Assembly (NCBI RefSeq): GCF_016907895.1
Contig: NZ_JAFBCV010000002.1
Coordinates: 310,001-374,000 of the forward strand
Direction of reading: 5' to 3'
DNA from: Shouchella xiaoxiensis
GTDB lineage: Bacteria > Bacillota > Bacilli > Bacillales > Bacillaceae_D
Length of the DNA: 64,000 nucleotides
Shown: in pieces, positions 49,410 to 58,166 of the stretch
Layout: every line of letters begins with the position of its first letter
Position numbering within the stretch: the stretch's first letter is position 1
Made by a program: the position numbers and the translations under genes
The notes under the pieces: generated by a model
Told to the model about the DNA's origin: nothing
Database searches by the model: none
Seen by the model: only the letters and a program-made list of their open reading frames with translations

Positions 49410-50750
49410 ATGACAAAACGTTATGATGTAATTGTTATAGGAAGCGGTCCAGCGGCAATGTCTGCCGTTTATCCAATAAAAGAGAGTGGTAAGAGTGTTG
49501 CCGTCGTTGAAGCAGCCCATTTCGGTGGAACTTGTCCGAACACAGGATGTGACCCGAAGAAGATTCTGTACGCAAAAGCTGAGGCTGCTTGGCAAGCAAA
49601 ACAGCTTGCTGGCAAAGGCGTAAGCGGAGAAGTTTCGTTTAATTGGGAAGAGGCAATGACCGAAAAGGAGAAGTATACGTCGGTTGTTCCAGATGCGATG
49701 GAAAAGAAAATGAACGAAGCGGGAATTGATACATACCACGGTTTCGCGGAGTTTCAAGATGAAGCGACAATTGGAGTGGGAGATCAAACGTTAACGGCAG
49801 ACCGGTTTTTAATTGCAACTGGCGCGAAACCAATGGCGTTTGATTTTGAAGGTGCGCATCTATTAAAAACAAGTGAAGACTTCTTAGCCCAGAAAAGCAT
49901 GCCTGAAACAATTGCTCTTTTAGGTGGGGGTTACATTTCATTTGAATGTGCGCACCTAGCTGCAAGAGCAGGAGCGGATGTTCATATAATTGAAGCTGGT
50001 GATCAGGCGCTAAAAGCGTTTAATCAGACGCATGTAAAAGAATTAATTCAACTATCTGAAGAGCTTGGAATTACGTTTCACTGGAATTGGAACGTTGAAC
50101 GGGTAGAAGAAACTTCTAGTGGTGTCGTCATTAGCGCTGGTTCCAATCAGCTGAAAGTAGACGCTCTTTTTCATGGAGCTGGAAGAGTTCCAAATATCGA
50201 GAAGCTTCAGTTGGATAAAGCCGGAGTGAAGACGGACAAGGGCGGTATTGTAGTAAACGAGTATCTACAAAGCACGAGCAATTCCCGGGTTTTTGCAGCT
50301 GGTGATGTCGCCTCAACAGATACGCTGCCACTGACACCACTCTCAGGTAAGGAAGGCGCGTTTGTGGCGGAGAATCTCATTGCGAATGAAATGAGTACAT
50401 GGCGTCCGATTAAAGCAATGCCGTCAATTGTGTTCACCATTCCGAAGCTGGCACAGGTCGGCAAGAGCGAGGGTGAGTTAAAAAAAGCCGGTGTGGACTT
50501 TGAAAGCAAGGAAGTCGACATGACCGACTGGTTATCGAATAAAGCGAGCGAAGAACCGATTGCACTTGCGAACGTCTTAATTGAGAAAAGCAACGGCACC
50601 ATTCTAGGAGCGCACTTTCTCTCGCAAGAGGCCGATCAATGGATTAATGTTTTTTCAATGGCAATTCAGCTCGGCATCACGGTCGATCAATTGAAGTCAG
50701 TGCAATACCTGTATCCCACTGTTCTAGGCGATATGGGAAATCTGTTTTAA
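49410..50750 (+). CDS. Pyridine nucleotide-disulfide oxidoreductase-like flavoprotein
   Basis: A 446-residue FAD/NAD(P)H reductase of the glutathione reductase group. The FAD motif GSGPAAMSAVYPIKESG and the redox disulfide GGTCPNTGCDPKKIL (residues about 39-53) are intact. NAD-binding GGGYISFECAHLAARAGADV and FAD-binding VFAAGDVA follow. The usual C-terminal HPTxxE dyad is replaced by YLYPTVLGDMGNLF, so the classic His-Glu catalytic base is missing. It may reduce quinones, metals or a small disulfide rather than glutathione. It is monocistronic. Confidence 0.88.
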   Translation: MTKRYDVIVIGSGPAAMSAVYPIKESGKSVAVVEAAHFGGTCPNTGCDPKKILYAKAEAAWQAKQLAGKGVSGEVSFNWEEAMTEKEKYTSVVPDAMEKKMNEAGIDTYHGFAEFQDEATIGVGDQTLTADRFLIATGAKPMAFDFEGAHLLKTSEDFLAQKSMPETIALLGGGYISFECAHLAARAGADVHIIEAGDQALKAFNQTHVKELIQLSEELGITFHWNWNVERVEETSSGVVISAGSNQLKVDALFHGAGRVPNIEKLQLDKAGVKTDKGGIVVNEYLQSTSNSRVFAAGDVASTDTLPLTPLSGKEGAFVAENLIANEMSTWRPIKAMPSIVFTIPKLAQVGKSEGELKKAGVDFESKEVDMTDWLSNKASEEPIALANVLIEKSNGTILGAHFLSQEADQWINVFSMAIQLGITVDQLKSVQYLYPTVLGDMGNLF

Positions 50751-50844
50751 GTCTTAAGTAACGCAGCACATGATGATGTCCTGCGTTACTTTTGTATCTG
50801 GATGAAGCGGGTGAGAGTCTGTTAATCTAGTAAAGGATAAATGA

Positions 50845-51756
50845 ATGAAAAAGGACTGTTTTGCAATGACCAAAAAAAGCAAGCTGGCGCTGTTGGCGGC
50901 GCTAGTGATCTTCTTATCAGGCTGTAGTGAAGAAGAATTCTTCTCCCTGCTCGAAACAAATCAAAGCGGTGAAGCTCAATCAACTTCAGCGCCGGAGGTT
51001 ACAGAAGGAGATGCAGTAGTGTCCTTTCTTGATGTCGGCCAAGGAGACAGCACGTTGATTCAATCAGAGGATACGACAATCCTCATTGATACAGGCAGGC
51101 ATGATGGGGACGTGATTTTTGACCATCTTGAAGAACGAGGCGTCTCCAAGCTCGATTTGCTTGTGTTTACTCACCCACATGCGGACCATATTGGCAATGG
51201 CGATGAGATTGTGCGCCAGTATGAGCCTGAAGAGGTGTGGATTGATGGAAATGAAGCCTCGTCCCAAGTGTTCGAGCGACTTGTCGATGCTCTAATTGGG
51301 ACGAACACCGAAGTTTATGAACCAACGAGAGGGGAAGCGATTGAGGTAAATTCCTTCCTGCTTGAAGTGTTGCACCCCGATGAATTAACAGGAGACTTGA
51401 ATAATGACTCGATAGGTATCCGTCTCACCTACGGGGATGTCCGGTTTCTATTTACCGGGGACTCGGAAGAATCTGCGGAACAAGCAATGGTTGATTCCGG
51501 AATAAATCTCGAGGCGGATATTTTAAAGATGGGGCATCACGGCTCAAACACGTCCACAACGCTTCCATTTCTTGAAGCGGTAAACCCTGAGCTGGCTATT
51601 TATTCGGCTGGTGAAAACAACAGCTACAATCATCCAGGCGCAGAAGCAATAAGCCGTGTCGACCAATTTGGAGCCGAGCTGCTCGGAACGATTGAGGATG
51701 GCACAATCGTTGTGACGACCGACGGAGAAACGTTTACCGTCCAAACCGACAAATAG
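50845..51756 (+). CDS. ComEC/Rec2-like metallo-beta-lactamase lipoprotein
   Basis: A 303-residue surface lipoprotein. The signal peptide ends in lipobox LSGC. The hydrolase domain (residues about 55-300) is homologous to the C-terminal domain of ComEC. Its motifs are SFLDVGQGDSTLI, THPHADHIGNG, FLFTGDSEESAE, KMGHHGSNTST and YSAGENNSYNHPGAEA, which supply metal ligands. It probably degrades extracellular DNA or cyclic nucleotides. Both ATG 50845 and ATG 50866 have possible ribosome sites; either gives a working signal peptide. The DUF3006 gene follows by 8 bases, a common pairing. Confidence 0.88.
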   Translation: MKKDCFAMTKKSKLALLAALVIFLSGCSEEEFFSLLETNQSGEAQSTSAPEVTEGDAVVSFLDVGQGDSTLIQSEDTTILIDTGRHDGDVIFDHLEERGVSKLDLLVFTHPHADHIGNGDEIVRQYEPEEVWIDGNEASSQVFERLVDALIGTNTEVYEPTRGEAIEVNSFLLEVLHPDELTGDLNNDSIGIRLTYGDVRFLFTGDSEESAEQAMVDSGINLEADILKMGHHGSNTSTTLPFLEAVNPELAIYSAGENNSYNHPGAEAISRVDQFGAELLGTIEDGTIVVTTDGETFTVQTDK

Positions 51757-51764
51757 GAGGGCAT

Positions 51765-51998
51765 ATGGAGCAAAATAGAGGATTTATTGACCGAATTGAA
51801 GCAGGAAAAGCCGTTGTTTTAAGCGGGAAAGAAGAAAAGGAAACCATTTACGAGCTGGATCAAATCTATAAAGGGGCGAAGGAAGGCGACTACATCCAGA
51901 TAGAAGGAGAGAAGCTCGTATTTGATCAAGAAGAAACGCACAAACGAAAAGAAACAATCGCAACGAAGATGAAGAAGTTGAATCGCAAGAAAAGGTGA
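51765..51998 (+). CDS. DUF3006 protein
   Basis: A 77-residue protein with the DUF3006 pattern: RGFIDRIEAGKAVVLSGKEE, a small beta-barrel-like stretch ending EGDYIQIEGEKLVFDQEE, then a lysine-rich tail KRKETIATKMKKLNRKKR. AGGAGGGC precedes the ATG. It is almost always encoded next to ComEC-like hydrolases, as here. The function is unknown; it may bind nucleic acid or the partner hydrolase. Confidence 0.87.
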   Translation: MEQNRGFIDRIEAGKAVVLSGKEEKETIYELDQIYKGAKEGDYIQIEGEKLVFDQEETHKRKETIATKMKKLNRKKR

Positions 51999-52115
51999 CG
52001 GATTAGGAAGAAGTTTGGAAAACGTTTCAAAATATAAAGGAATACCAGTGCGTTTTGTCGAAAGGATAGCGTGTAGTCCTTGATTAACTTTATCTTGATG
52101 AAGGGGTGAATTCAA

Positions 52116-52400
52116 ATGGCGAGTACAGGAATTACAAGGAAATTGGACAACTTAGGTCGAATTGTTATGCCAAAAGAAATGCGTGATATGCTTCACATTT
52201 ATGAGAAAACCCCTTTAGAGATTTTTGTGGAAGAGGATAAAATTATTCTGCAAAGGTACCAGCCAGAAATGGCCTGTATTCTAACCGGAGAAATAAGTCC
52301 TGACAATCTGCTAATCGGTGATGGGGAAATCGTTTTAAGCAAAGAGGGCGCCAAACTATTAATGGAAGAAATAGAGAAATTAACGGTTTATACCCGCTAA
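52116..52400 (+). CDS. AbrB-family transition-state regulator
   Basis: A 94-residue AbrB/Abh-type DNA-binding protein. The swapped-hairpin domain (residues about 5-50) reads TGITRKLDNLGRIVMPKEMR and LEIFVEEDKIILQRYQP, and a C-terminal multimerisation domain follows. It represses post-exponential genes. AbrB and Abh are paralogues and cannot be separated here. GAAGGGGTG precedes the ATG. Confidence 0.9.
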   Translation: MASTGITRKLDNLGRIVMPKEMRDMLHIYEKTPLEIFVEEDKIILQRYQPEMACILTGEISPDNLLIGDGEIVLSKEGAKLLMEEIEKLTVYTR

Positions 52401-52413
52401 AAAAGAAAAAACA

Positions 52414-52449
52414 AGACCGCTTCTTCGAGTCAAGAGGCGGTCTGTTTAT
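52414..52449 (+). terminator. Terminator after abrB-like gene
   Basis: AGACCGC pairs with GCGGTCT around a 16-base loop, followed by GTTTAT. Confidence 0.75.
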
Positions 52450-52592
52450 AGTGGTTGCAAATCAACTAGCGTCCTCTTTTTCCCAAAACCCTTAGTTGTT
52501 GCTAGGGTTGTTGCATGATCAATGAGCTATCGACAATGATACTCTTGGTCTCTTTAAATATAACTAGCTAGGGAAAGAGATCTCACTTTTAC

Positions 52593-52621
52593 TTGCATTA
52601 TGAAAAAGACTCCATTATGAT
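52593..52621 (+). promoter_or_regulatory. SigA promoter of the tetR gene at 52657
   Basis: TTGCAT (52593-52598) and TATGAT (52616-52621) are separated by 17 bases. The operator palindrome begins 2 bases after the -10. Confidence 0.7.
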
Positions 52622-52623
52622 AA

Positions 52624-52641
52624 GGAATGAATATTCATTCC
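52624..52641. promoter_or_regulatory. TetR operator copy 1
   Basis: GGAATGAATATTCATTCC is a perfect 18-bp palindrome between promoter and start codon. An identical copy lies before the MMPL gene. Confidence 0.85.
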
Positions 52642-52656
52642 GAGGTGGTGCTTGAA

Positions 52657-53220
52657 GTGAGCGACAAGCAGGAAAGCATTAAACAGGCAGCAATTGCGCT
52701 ATTTGCAAAGCGTGGTTTTGATGGGACGACGGTTCCGTTAGTAGCCGAGGAAGCCTCTGTCGGAGCGGGGACGATTTACCGCTATTTTGAAAACAAAGAA
52801 GTGTTGTTAAACGTCATTATGCAAGGGGAAATGCTGCGCTTGGAGCAATCATTCAAGGAGAACTTTCCATATGATCGGTCGATTCGCGAGCAGTTTAGCC
52901 ATTTGTTTATCGGCTTGATCCGCTTTTCACAGGAAAATTTTGAATCAATCATGCTCATTAATTCTCACACAACGAGTCGGCATCTATCGGACCAGACAAA
53001 ATGTGACTATACGTCGCTGCTCACGTTTCTTTCAACGATTGTTGAGGCTGGCCGGGAGCAAGAAGTGATTGATCGAGACCTACCAATTGAAGCGATTGTG
53101 GCGATTACATTTGGTGCCGTTGTGGAGCTGGCAAAATGCTTTAATGGCGGGGAACTGACGTTAACAGAAGACTTACTCGAAACATTAGATGAAAAGCTAT
53201 GGCGAGCGATCAGCACGTAA
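52657..53220 (+). CDS. TetR-family regulator of the MMPL transporter
   Basis: A 187-residue repressor: ESIKQAAIALFAKRGFDGTT and VAEEASVGAGTIYRYFENKE form the helix-turn-helix, and a ligand domain follows. The frame opens at an ATG inside the operator palindrome (52627), but GAGGTGG fits the GTG at 52657. The same operator sequence occurs before the MMPL gene 80 bases downstream, so this protein should repress itself and the transporter. Confidence 0.92.
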   Translation: MSDKQESIKQAAIALFAKRGFDGTTVPLVAEEASVGAGTIYRYFENKEVLLNVIMQGEMLRLEQSFKENFPYDRSIREQFSHLFIGLIRFSQENFESIMLINSHTTSRHLSDQTKCDYTSLLTFLSTIVEAGREQEVIDRDLPIEAIVAITFGAVVELAKCFNGGELTLTEDLLETLDEKLWRAIST

Positions 53221-53251
53221 AACGGTTGACGCTTTGTCTTTCCTTTAAAAC

Positions 53252-53269
53252 GGAATGAATATTCATTCC
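53252..53269. promoter_or_regulatory. TetR operator copy 2, upstream of MMPL gene
   Basis: GGAATGAATATTCATTCC is identical to copy 1 and is extended to a 20-bp palindrome by C and G at 53251 and 53270. Confidence 0.85.
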
Positions 53270-53299
53270 GCGGAAGAAATCGAATTGGGGGATAAGAAA

Positions 53300-56200
53300 A
53301 TGAAGATCTTTCGTAATGGGCGGTTTATTGCCTTACTGGTGTGGGTGCTCGTGTCTGTAGTTGCTTTTATGTCTTTGCCTGATTTAGGGCAGCTTGTTCG
53401 TGACAAAGGCGAGATAACCCTGCCCGACGATGCACAGAGCGTCATTGCTGCCAATGCCATCGAAGGAATGGCCGATGATGGGGAACGTGCTTATGAGTTA
53501 ATAGTTGTGTTTGATCGGGGTGATAAAGCGGCTTTAACGGAGGACGAACGAAATGAAATAGAAACGGTCGTTCAGTCGCTCGAGCAAGAACAGGAGCGAC
53601 TCGCCATTTCCGCTATTGTTAGTCCGTTTGACAGTCCCGAACTAGAAGAACAGCTCCTCTCAGAGGACGGTTCAGCCGCGCTTATTCAGCTGTCTATCAG
53701 TCACTCATTTGGAACAATTGATGAAGTGAGAGAGGCATTGGCACCCCTGTTGGAGACTGAAACCGTTGCTTCGTATCTCACCGGTTCAGATTTAATTGCC
53801 GAGGATTTTACAAAAACGACCGAGGACGGCATTAAGAAAACGGAGGCAGTAGCGGTTGTCTTTATTATCCTTGTTCTTATCGTGGTATTCCGCTCGCCGA
53901 TTGTGCCGGTCGTCTCACTTATTACGGTGGGTGTCTCGTACCTTGTTTCAATGGCAATCATTGCGGCCCTTGTGCAACATCTTGATTTTCCATTTTCTAA
54001 CTTTACGCAAGTCTTTCTGATCGTGATATTGTTCGGTGTTGGGACAGATTACAATATCTTGCTTTATACCAATTTTAAAGAAGAGTTAAGCCGACACGAA
54101 GAAGATGTTCGCCTTGCCGTCCGAAATACGCTGCGTTCATCTGGAAAGACCGTGGTTTATAGCGGCATTGCCGTTATGATTGGCTTTGCGACGCTCGGAC
54201 TTGCCGATTTCTCCTTTTACCAATCAACCTCGGCCGTGGCGTTTGGCGTAGCTGTGCTTATTCTCGTACTAACGACGTTAAATCCCTTTTTTATGGGCGT
54301 GCTTGGAAAAAAGATGTTCTGGCCAAGCAAACGTTTTTCCGGACATGGCGACAGCCGGTTATGGGGCTTTCTCTCAAGCCGTTCCGCCCTTCGACCGTTT
54401 CTTAGTTTAATGCTTGTTGCGCTTGTCATGCTTCCCATTCTGTTTTTATCAAAAGGGCAGGTTCATTACAATGACCTACTCGAGGTCGATGACGGCTATG
54501 CTTCAAAACAAGGAATCCAAGTGATCCAAGAAAAGTTTCCGAGCGGTTTTTCATCACCTGCAAGTCTCGTCATTCAAGCAGATGAACCACTCGATTCAGC
54601 AGAAATGTTAACGCTAATGGATCAAGTAACCGAAGCCGTAACGAACGTTAATGGCGTAGCTGAAGTTCTATCACCAACTCGCCCCCTTGGTGAAAAAATC
54701 GCAGAGCTCTACCTGAATGATCAAGCGAATGCAGTCGGAACAGGAATTGGTGACGCGAACGGAGGGACTAGGGAAATCCAAGGCGGTTTGTCAGAGGCGG
54801 AGCAGCAGCTTCAAGCAAATGACGAAAGTGGTTTTGACCAGGTCCAGCTGCTCATTGATGGCACAACGGCAGCTTACGATGGAAGCCTTGCCCTGCAAGA
54901 AGCCGTTTCCCAGATTGCCACAGGCGTAGGGGCAGGCGCGGATGGAGCAGCGGAGATTGAAGCAGGCTTAAACTCGCTATCTAGTAATCTCGCAACGGTT
55001 TCTGACGCTACAACTGAGCTGCACTCCGTCTACACGCAAATAGAAGCTGGTCTACGCACGTTCAGCGACTCATTTGCCGATGCAGCAGAGTTGCTTGAAC
55101 AAAGCCTCGAGAATCTTTCTGGTGTTCAAACGGCAATTGAAACCTTTTTAAGCGAAAACCCAGAAATTGCTGCCGACCCGGCTGTGGCAGAAGCGTTGCA
55201 ATCAGTGAGTACTGGTGCCGAGCAAGCGCAACAGCTCTCAGCTGGACTGAGTACCGCTTCAACCGAGCTTGAACAAGGCTTAAACGCATTCCGTGAAGCA
55301 AACAGCTCCCTTGAGCAAGTGAATGGAAGCATTGAACAAATCATTGCTGGTGCTGATCAATTGGCGACTGGCGCGGAAGAACTTCAAACGTCATTAGCGG
55401 AAGGGGCAGAAGGGGCGCGCACGGTTGAAGCAGAAGCGGGGCAGCTTGGATCGGGGTTAACGGAAATTCAGTCCGGGCAAGAACAGCTACAATCAGGCTT
55501 GCAAGAATTACAAGAGCAAATGCAAACCCTGCAAGAAGGATTGCTCGCAAGTACAGAAGGACTCGACGAGATAGCGACAGGACTGGAAGACGCAGAAAGC
55601 TATTTAGGCGAAGTGAGTGAATCAAAATCGACGGAGCGCTTCTTTATTCCAGAAGAGGTACGACTAAGTGATGAATTCCAAGAGGGCTTGGAAACCTATC
55701 TATCAGATGACCGACAAACCGCGCGCTTCACGGTCATTTTAGACAACGATCCTTTTTCAGCCGAAGCGATGGACGATGTCGCGGACATTCAAGCTGCCGC
55801 CGAAGCCGCGCTGAAAGGAACAAGCTTAGACGAGGCGACAATTGCGATTGGCGGTCAGTCTGCGGTCAATGCCGACTTACGTCAGGTCGCGAACGGTGAC
55901 TTCTTATTCACCGCAAGCATTATGCTCGGAGGCATTGCGCTGTTTCTGATGCTCATTACTCGCTCGATTCACTTGCCACTGTTTATTGTGGGTATTCTAG
56001 CGGTTGCGTACTACACGGCGCTTTCAATTACGGAAATGATCAGTGGCTCGCTATTTGGCGTGGCAGAACTAAGCTGGAATGTGCCGTTCTTTGGCTTCAT
56101 TCTTTTAGTAGCCATTGGTGTTGACTACAGCATCTTCTTACTCATGAAGTACCGTGAAACAACAGGAAGCCCACTATCAGCAATTGTTGTGGCATCTCGT

Positions 56201-56422
56201 CATATAGGCGGCGTGATCATCTCAGCAGCGGTTATTTTAGGTGGGACGTTCGCCGCGCTCTATCCATCTGGCGTCTTGACACTGATGCAGGTCGCGACGC
56301 TCGTGATCGTCGGGTTGTTCCTCTTAAGCGTGCTGCTTTTACCAGCCGTTCTGCCAGCATTAATGAGCATCACGAAGAAGCTCGGACAATGGGCAAATCG
56401 AAGCAAGAACGAAGAAGAATAA
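53300..56422 (+). CDS. MMPL/RND-family transporter
   Basis: A 1040-residue RND-type exporter, YdgH/YerP-like. The first membrane span (about 8-25) precedes an extracellular domain, then a block of spans (about 190-350; FGVGTDYNILLYTNFKEE). A long extracellular helical region (about 450-790) has heptad and 11-residue repeats such as LQSGLQELQEQMQTLQEGL. A second membrane block follows (about 870-1025; GVDYSIFLLMKYRE). The GTDYN/GVDYS Asp residues are expected proton relays. GGGGGAT fits the ATG at 53300. It is controlled by the preceding TetR. Likely cargo is a lipid, surfactant or drug. Confidence 0.93.
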   Translation: MKIFRNGRFIALLVWVLVSVVAFMSLPDLGQLVRDKGEITLPDDAQSVIAANAIEGMADDGERAYELIVVFDRGDKAALTEDERNEIETVVQSLEQEQERLAISAIVSPFDSPELEEQLLSEDGSAALIQLSISHSFGTIDEVREALAPLLETETVASYLTGSDLIAEDFTKTTEDGIKKTEAVAVVFIILVLIVVFRSPIVPVVSLITVGVSYLVSMAIIAALVQHLDFPFSNFTQVFLIVILFGVGTDYNILLYTNFKEELSRHEEDVRLAVRNTLRSSGKTVVYSGIAVMIGFATLGLADFSFYQSTSAVAFGVAVLILVLTTLNPFFMGVLGKKMFWPSKRFSGHGDSRLWGFLSSRSALRPFLSLMLVALVMLPILFLSKGQVHYNDLLEVDDGYASKQGIQVIQEKFPSGFSSPASLVIQADEPLDSAEMLTLMDQVTEAVTNVNGVAEVLSPTRPLGEKIAELYLNDQANAVGTGIGDANGGTREIQGGLSEAEQQLQANDESGFDQVQLLIDGTTAAYDGSLALQEAVSQIATGVGAGADGAAEIEAGLNSLSSNLATVSDATTELHSVYTQIEAGLRTFSDSFADAAELLEQSLENLSGVQTAIETFLSENPEIAADPAVAEALQSVSTGAEQAQQLSAGLSTASTELEQGLNAFREANSSLEQVNGSIEQIIAGADQLATGAEELQTSLAEGAEGARTVEAEAGQLGSGLTEIQSGQEQLQSGLQELQEQMQTLQEGLLASTEGLDEIATGLEDAESYLGEVSESKSTERFFIPEEVRLSDEFQEGLETYLSDDRQTARFTVILDNDPFSAEAMDDVADIQAAAEAALKGTSLDEATIAIGGQSAVNADLRQVANGDFLFTASIMLGGIALFLMLITRSIHLPLFIVGILAVAYYTALSITEMISGSLFGVAELSWNVPFFGFILLVAIGVDYSIFLLMKYRETTGSPLSAIVVASRHIGGVIISAAVILGGTFAALYPSGVLTLMQVATLVIVGLFLLSVLLLPAVLPALMSITKKLGQWANRSKNEEE

Positions 56423-56543
56423 TGGCGTTGAGGCAGCACGAGCGTTGTGCTGCCTTCCTTTTAAAAGAGCCATTTTGTTCGCACAAATGCCCTTAGGCTA
56501 CATAGAATGAAGAACAATTCATGTGGAAAAGGAGGCCGTTCGG

Positions 56544-56690
56544 ATGAACAACCTACCATCTGATCAAACGATTACCACCAATACACTGATAGGGCGAATG
56601 TTTACGCTTGGTGGTTCAGCTCTTTTCTTAACTGGCTCGTTTATAGCCGTCTATGCCGGGTATCAAGCTTATATAAAGACGCTCGAATAA
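56544..56690 (+). CDS. Small single-pass membrane protein
   Basis: A 48-residue protein with AAAAGGAGG before the ATG. Polar N-terminus NNLPSDQTITTNTLIGRM, then one hydrophobic span FTLGGSALFLTGSFIAVYAG, then YQAYIKTLE. The strong ribosome site and clean layout argue for a real gene. The family is unknown. It sits between the MMPL and quinone-reductase-like genes. Confidence 0.6.
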   Translation: MNNLPSDQTITTNTLIGRMFTLGGSALFLTGSFIAVYAGYQAYIKTLE

Positions 56691-56774
56691 CGAACGCACG
56701 ACATGTGTAAACGATTTACACATGGATACATAACGAGGGCGTTACAAATAGAAAATGAAATGGAGGGACAAGCA

Positions 56775-57773
56775 ATGAAAGCAATGATGATTAGCCAATA
56801 CGGCAAACAGCCGCTGCAGATGACGGAGGTCCCAACACCTGAGATTGGTGACCATGAAGTACTTGCCGAGATTCATGCCGCCAGCATCAATCCGGTTGAC
56901 TTTAAAATTCGCGACGGAAAAATCAAGCTGCTAGTCAAGTATGAAATGCCGCTTATTTTAGGAAATGACTTCGCTGGTGTTGTCACAAAAGTTGGCGCCA
57001 ATGTTACTCGATTTAAAGTCGGTGACGAGGTATACGGGCGCCCACGTAAAAACAAAATCGGCACGTTTGCCGAATACATTGCGGTCGATGAAGCGGACAT
57101 CGCCTTAAAACCGCGAACCCTGACGTTCGCAGAAGCGGCATCGATTCCCTTGGTCGGACTAACGTCATACCAAGCATTGCATGACATGATGAAGGTACAA
57201 AAAGGACAGAAAATCCTGATACACGCAGGATCTGGCGGTGTCGGCACGTTCGCAATCCAGCTTGCCAAACAAATGGGCGCCTATGTCGCCACAACCGCAA
57301 GTGAAAAAGGCACCGACTTAGTGAAAACTCTCGGCGCTGATCATGTGATTAACTACAAAACAGAGTCATTTACAGAGCTGTTAACGAACTACGATGCGGT
57401 CTACGACACGCTTGGAGGAGAAGCACTTCATCAGTCATTCCAGGTGCTGAAGAAAGGCGGTACGCTCGTTTCCATTTCGGGTCTGCCCAATCGTCGTTTC
57501 GGTCATGAATACGGCGCTGGCTGGTTTAAAACGCTCTTATTTACGATCGCTTCAGCAAAGCTCACAGCACTCGAAAAAAAGCATCAGGTTGATTACCGCT
57601 TTCTCTTTATGGAGCCGAGCGGGAAGCAGCTAGAAACAATCGCCAGCTCTATAGAAGCAGGACAAATCAAGCCAGTAATTGATCGAATCTACCCGTTTGA
57701 AGACGCACAACAAGCAATCGATTACGCCGAAACAGGCCGAGCGAAAGGGAAGATTGTGTTGAAGATGAAATAA
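56775..57773 (+). CDS. NADPH-dependent quinone reductase-like MDR oxidoreductase
   Basis: A 332-residue medium-chain dehydrogenase/reductase without structural zinc, like QorA or YhdH relatives. Visible features are the N-terminal GroES-like fold (HAASINPVDFKIRDGKIKLL, ILGNDFAGVVTKVGANV) and the nucleotide-binding motif HAGSGGVGTFAIQLAKQMGA (residues about 149-168). The ending is IYPFEDAQQAIDYAETGRAK GKIVLK. GGAGGGA fits the ATG at 56775; the longer frame is unsupported. It probably reduces quinones or enones. Confidence 0.92.
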   Translation: MKAMMISQYGKQPLQMTEVPTPEIGDHEVLAEIHAASINPVDFKIRDGKIKLLVKYEMPLILGNDFAGVVTKVGANVTRFKVGDEVYGRPRKNKIGTFAEYIAVDEADIALKPRTLTFAEAASIPLVGLTSYQALHDMMKVQKGQKILIHAGSGGVGTFAIQLAKQMGAYVATTASEKGTDLVKTLGADHVINYKTESFTELLTNYDAVYDTLGGEALHQSFQVLKKGGTLVSISGLPNRRFGHEYGAGWFKTLLFTIASAKLTALEKKHQVDYRFLFMEPSGKQLETIASSIEAGQIKPVIDRIYPFEDAQQAIDYAETGRAKGKIVLKMK

Positions 57774-57796
57774 GAGCGCACGGGGTGCGCTCTTAT
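57772..57796 (+). terminator. Terminator after quinone reductase-like gene
   Basis: AAGAGCGCA pairs with TGCGCTCTT around a 5-base loop, followed by ATTT. Confidence 0.8.
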
Positions 57797-57802
57797 TTAA
57801 CA

Positions 57803-58006
57803 TTATGTAGTTTGTTGTTTCTTCTTTTTCCTAAGTAAGATCAATCCTAAAATGACGTAAAGAATTGATAGACCAGCAAACGTAATGAACCCGGGTCTTC
57901 CGTTCAAGCCGAAAGTTGGGAGAAGAAAGTATAAAAGTAGGCCAAAGAGCAGAAAGAAGGGAGCGGCAAGAAAATAGGAGAAGTGGGGCGCACGTTTTTT
58001 TGGCAC
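57803..58006 (-). CDS. Micro-membrane protein, 67 residues
   Basis: A GTG start at 58006 with GAGGTG upstream. Basic N-terminus PKKRAPHF, two hydrophobic spans (FLAAPFFLLFGLLLYFLLPT, and ITFAGLSILYVILGLILLRK) and a lysine tail. It is the last of three tiny membrane genes packed downstream of the serine hydrolase. Its ribosome site overlaps the stop of the preceding gene. The family is unknown. Confidence 0.65.
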   Translation of the reverse strand: MPKKRAPHFSYFLAAPFFLLFGLLLYFLLPTFGLNGRPGFITFAGLSILYVILGLILLRKKKKQQTT

Positions 58007-58011
58007 AAAGA

Positions 58012-58164
58012 TCACCTCGAGTCAAATGATTGGTCGAAACGGTCGAGCTGCTTTTCCAGCTGTTCAATTCGTTTTGTTTGTTTTTTTAATCGCTCATCTA
58101 ATGAAGCCGCGTAGGCCAACGTTGCGGCTGCCACTGTAAATGAAATAAGTGCAAACACGTCCAT
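58012..58164 (-). CDS. Micro-membrane protein with coiled-coil tail, 50 residues
   Basis: MDVFALISFTVAAATLAYAA forms one hydrophobic helix, followed by a charged coiled-coil-like stretch SLDERLKKQTKRIEQLEKQL DRFDQSF. The stop overlaps the next gene's ribosome site and the start is 2 bases after the preceding stop, showing an operon. A membrane anchor with a coiled coil suggests a partner-binding subunit. No family is recognised. Confidence 0.65.
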   Translation of the reverse strand: MDVFALISFTVAAATLAYAASLDERLKKQTKRIEQLEKQLDRFDQSFDSR

Positions 58165-58166
58165 AT

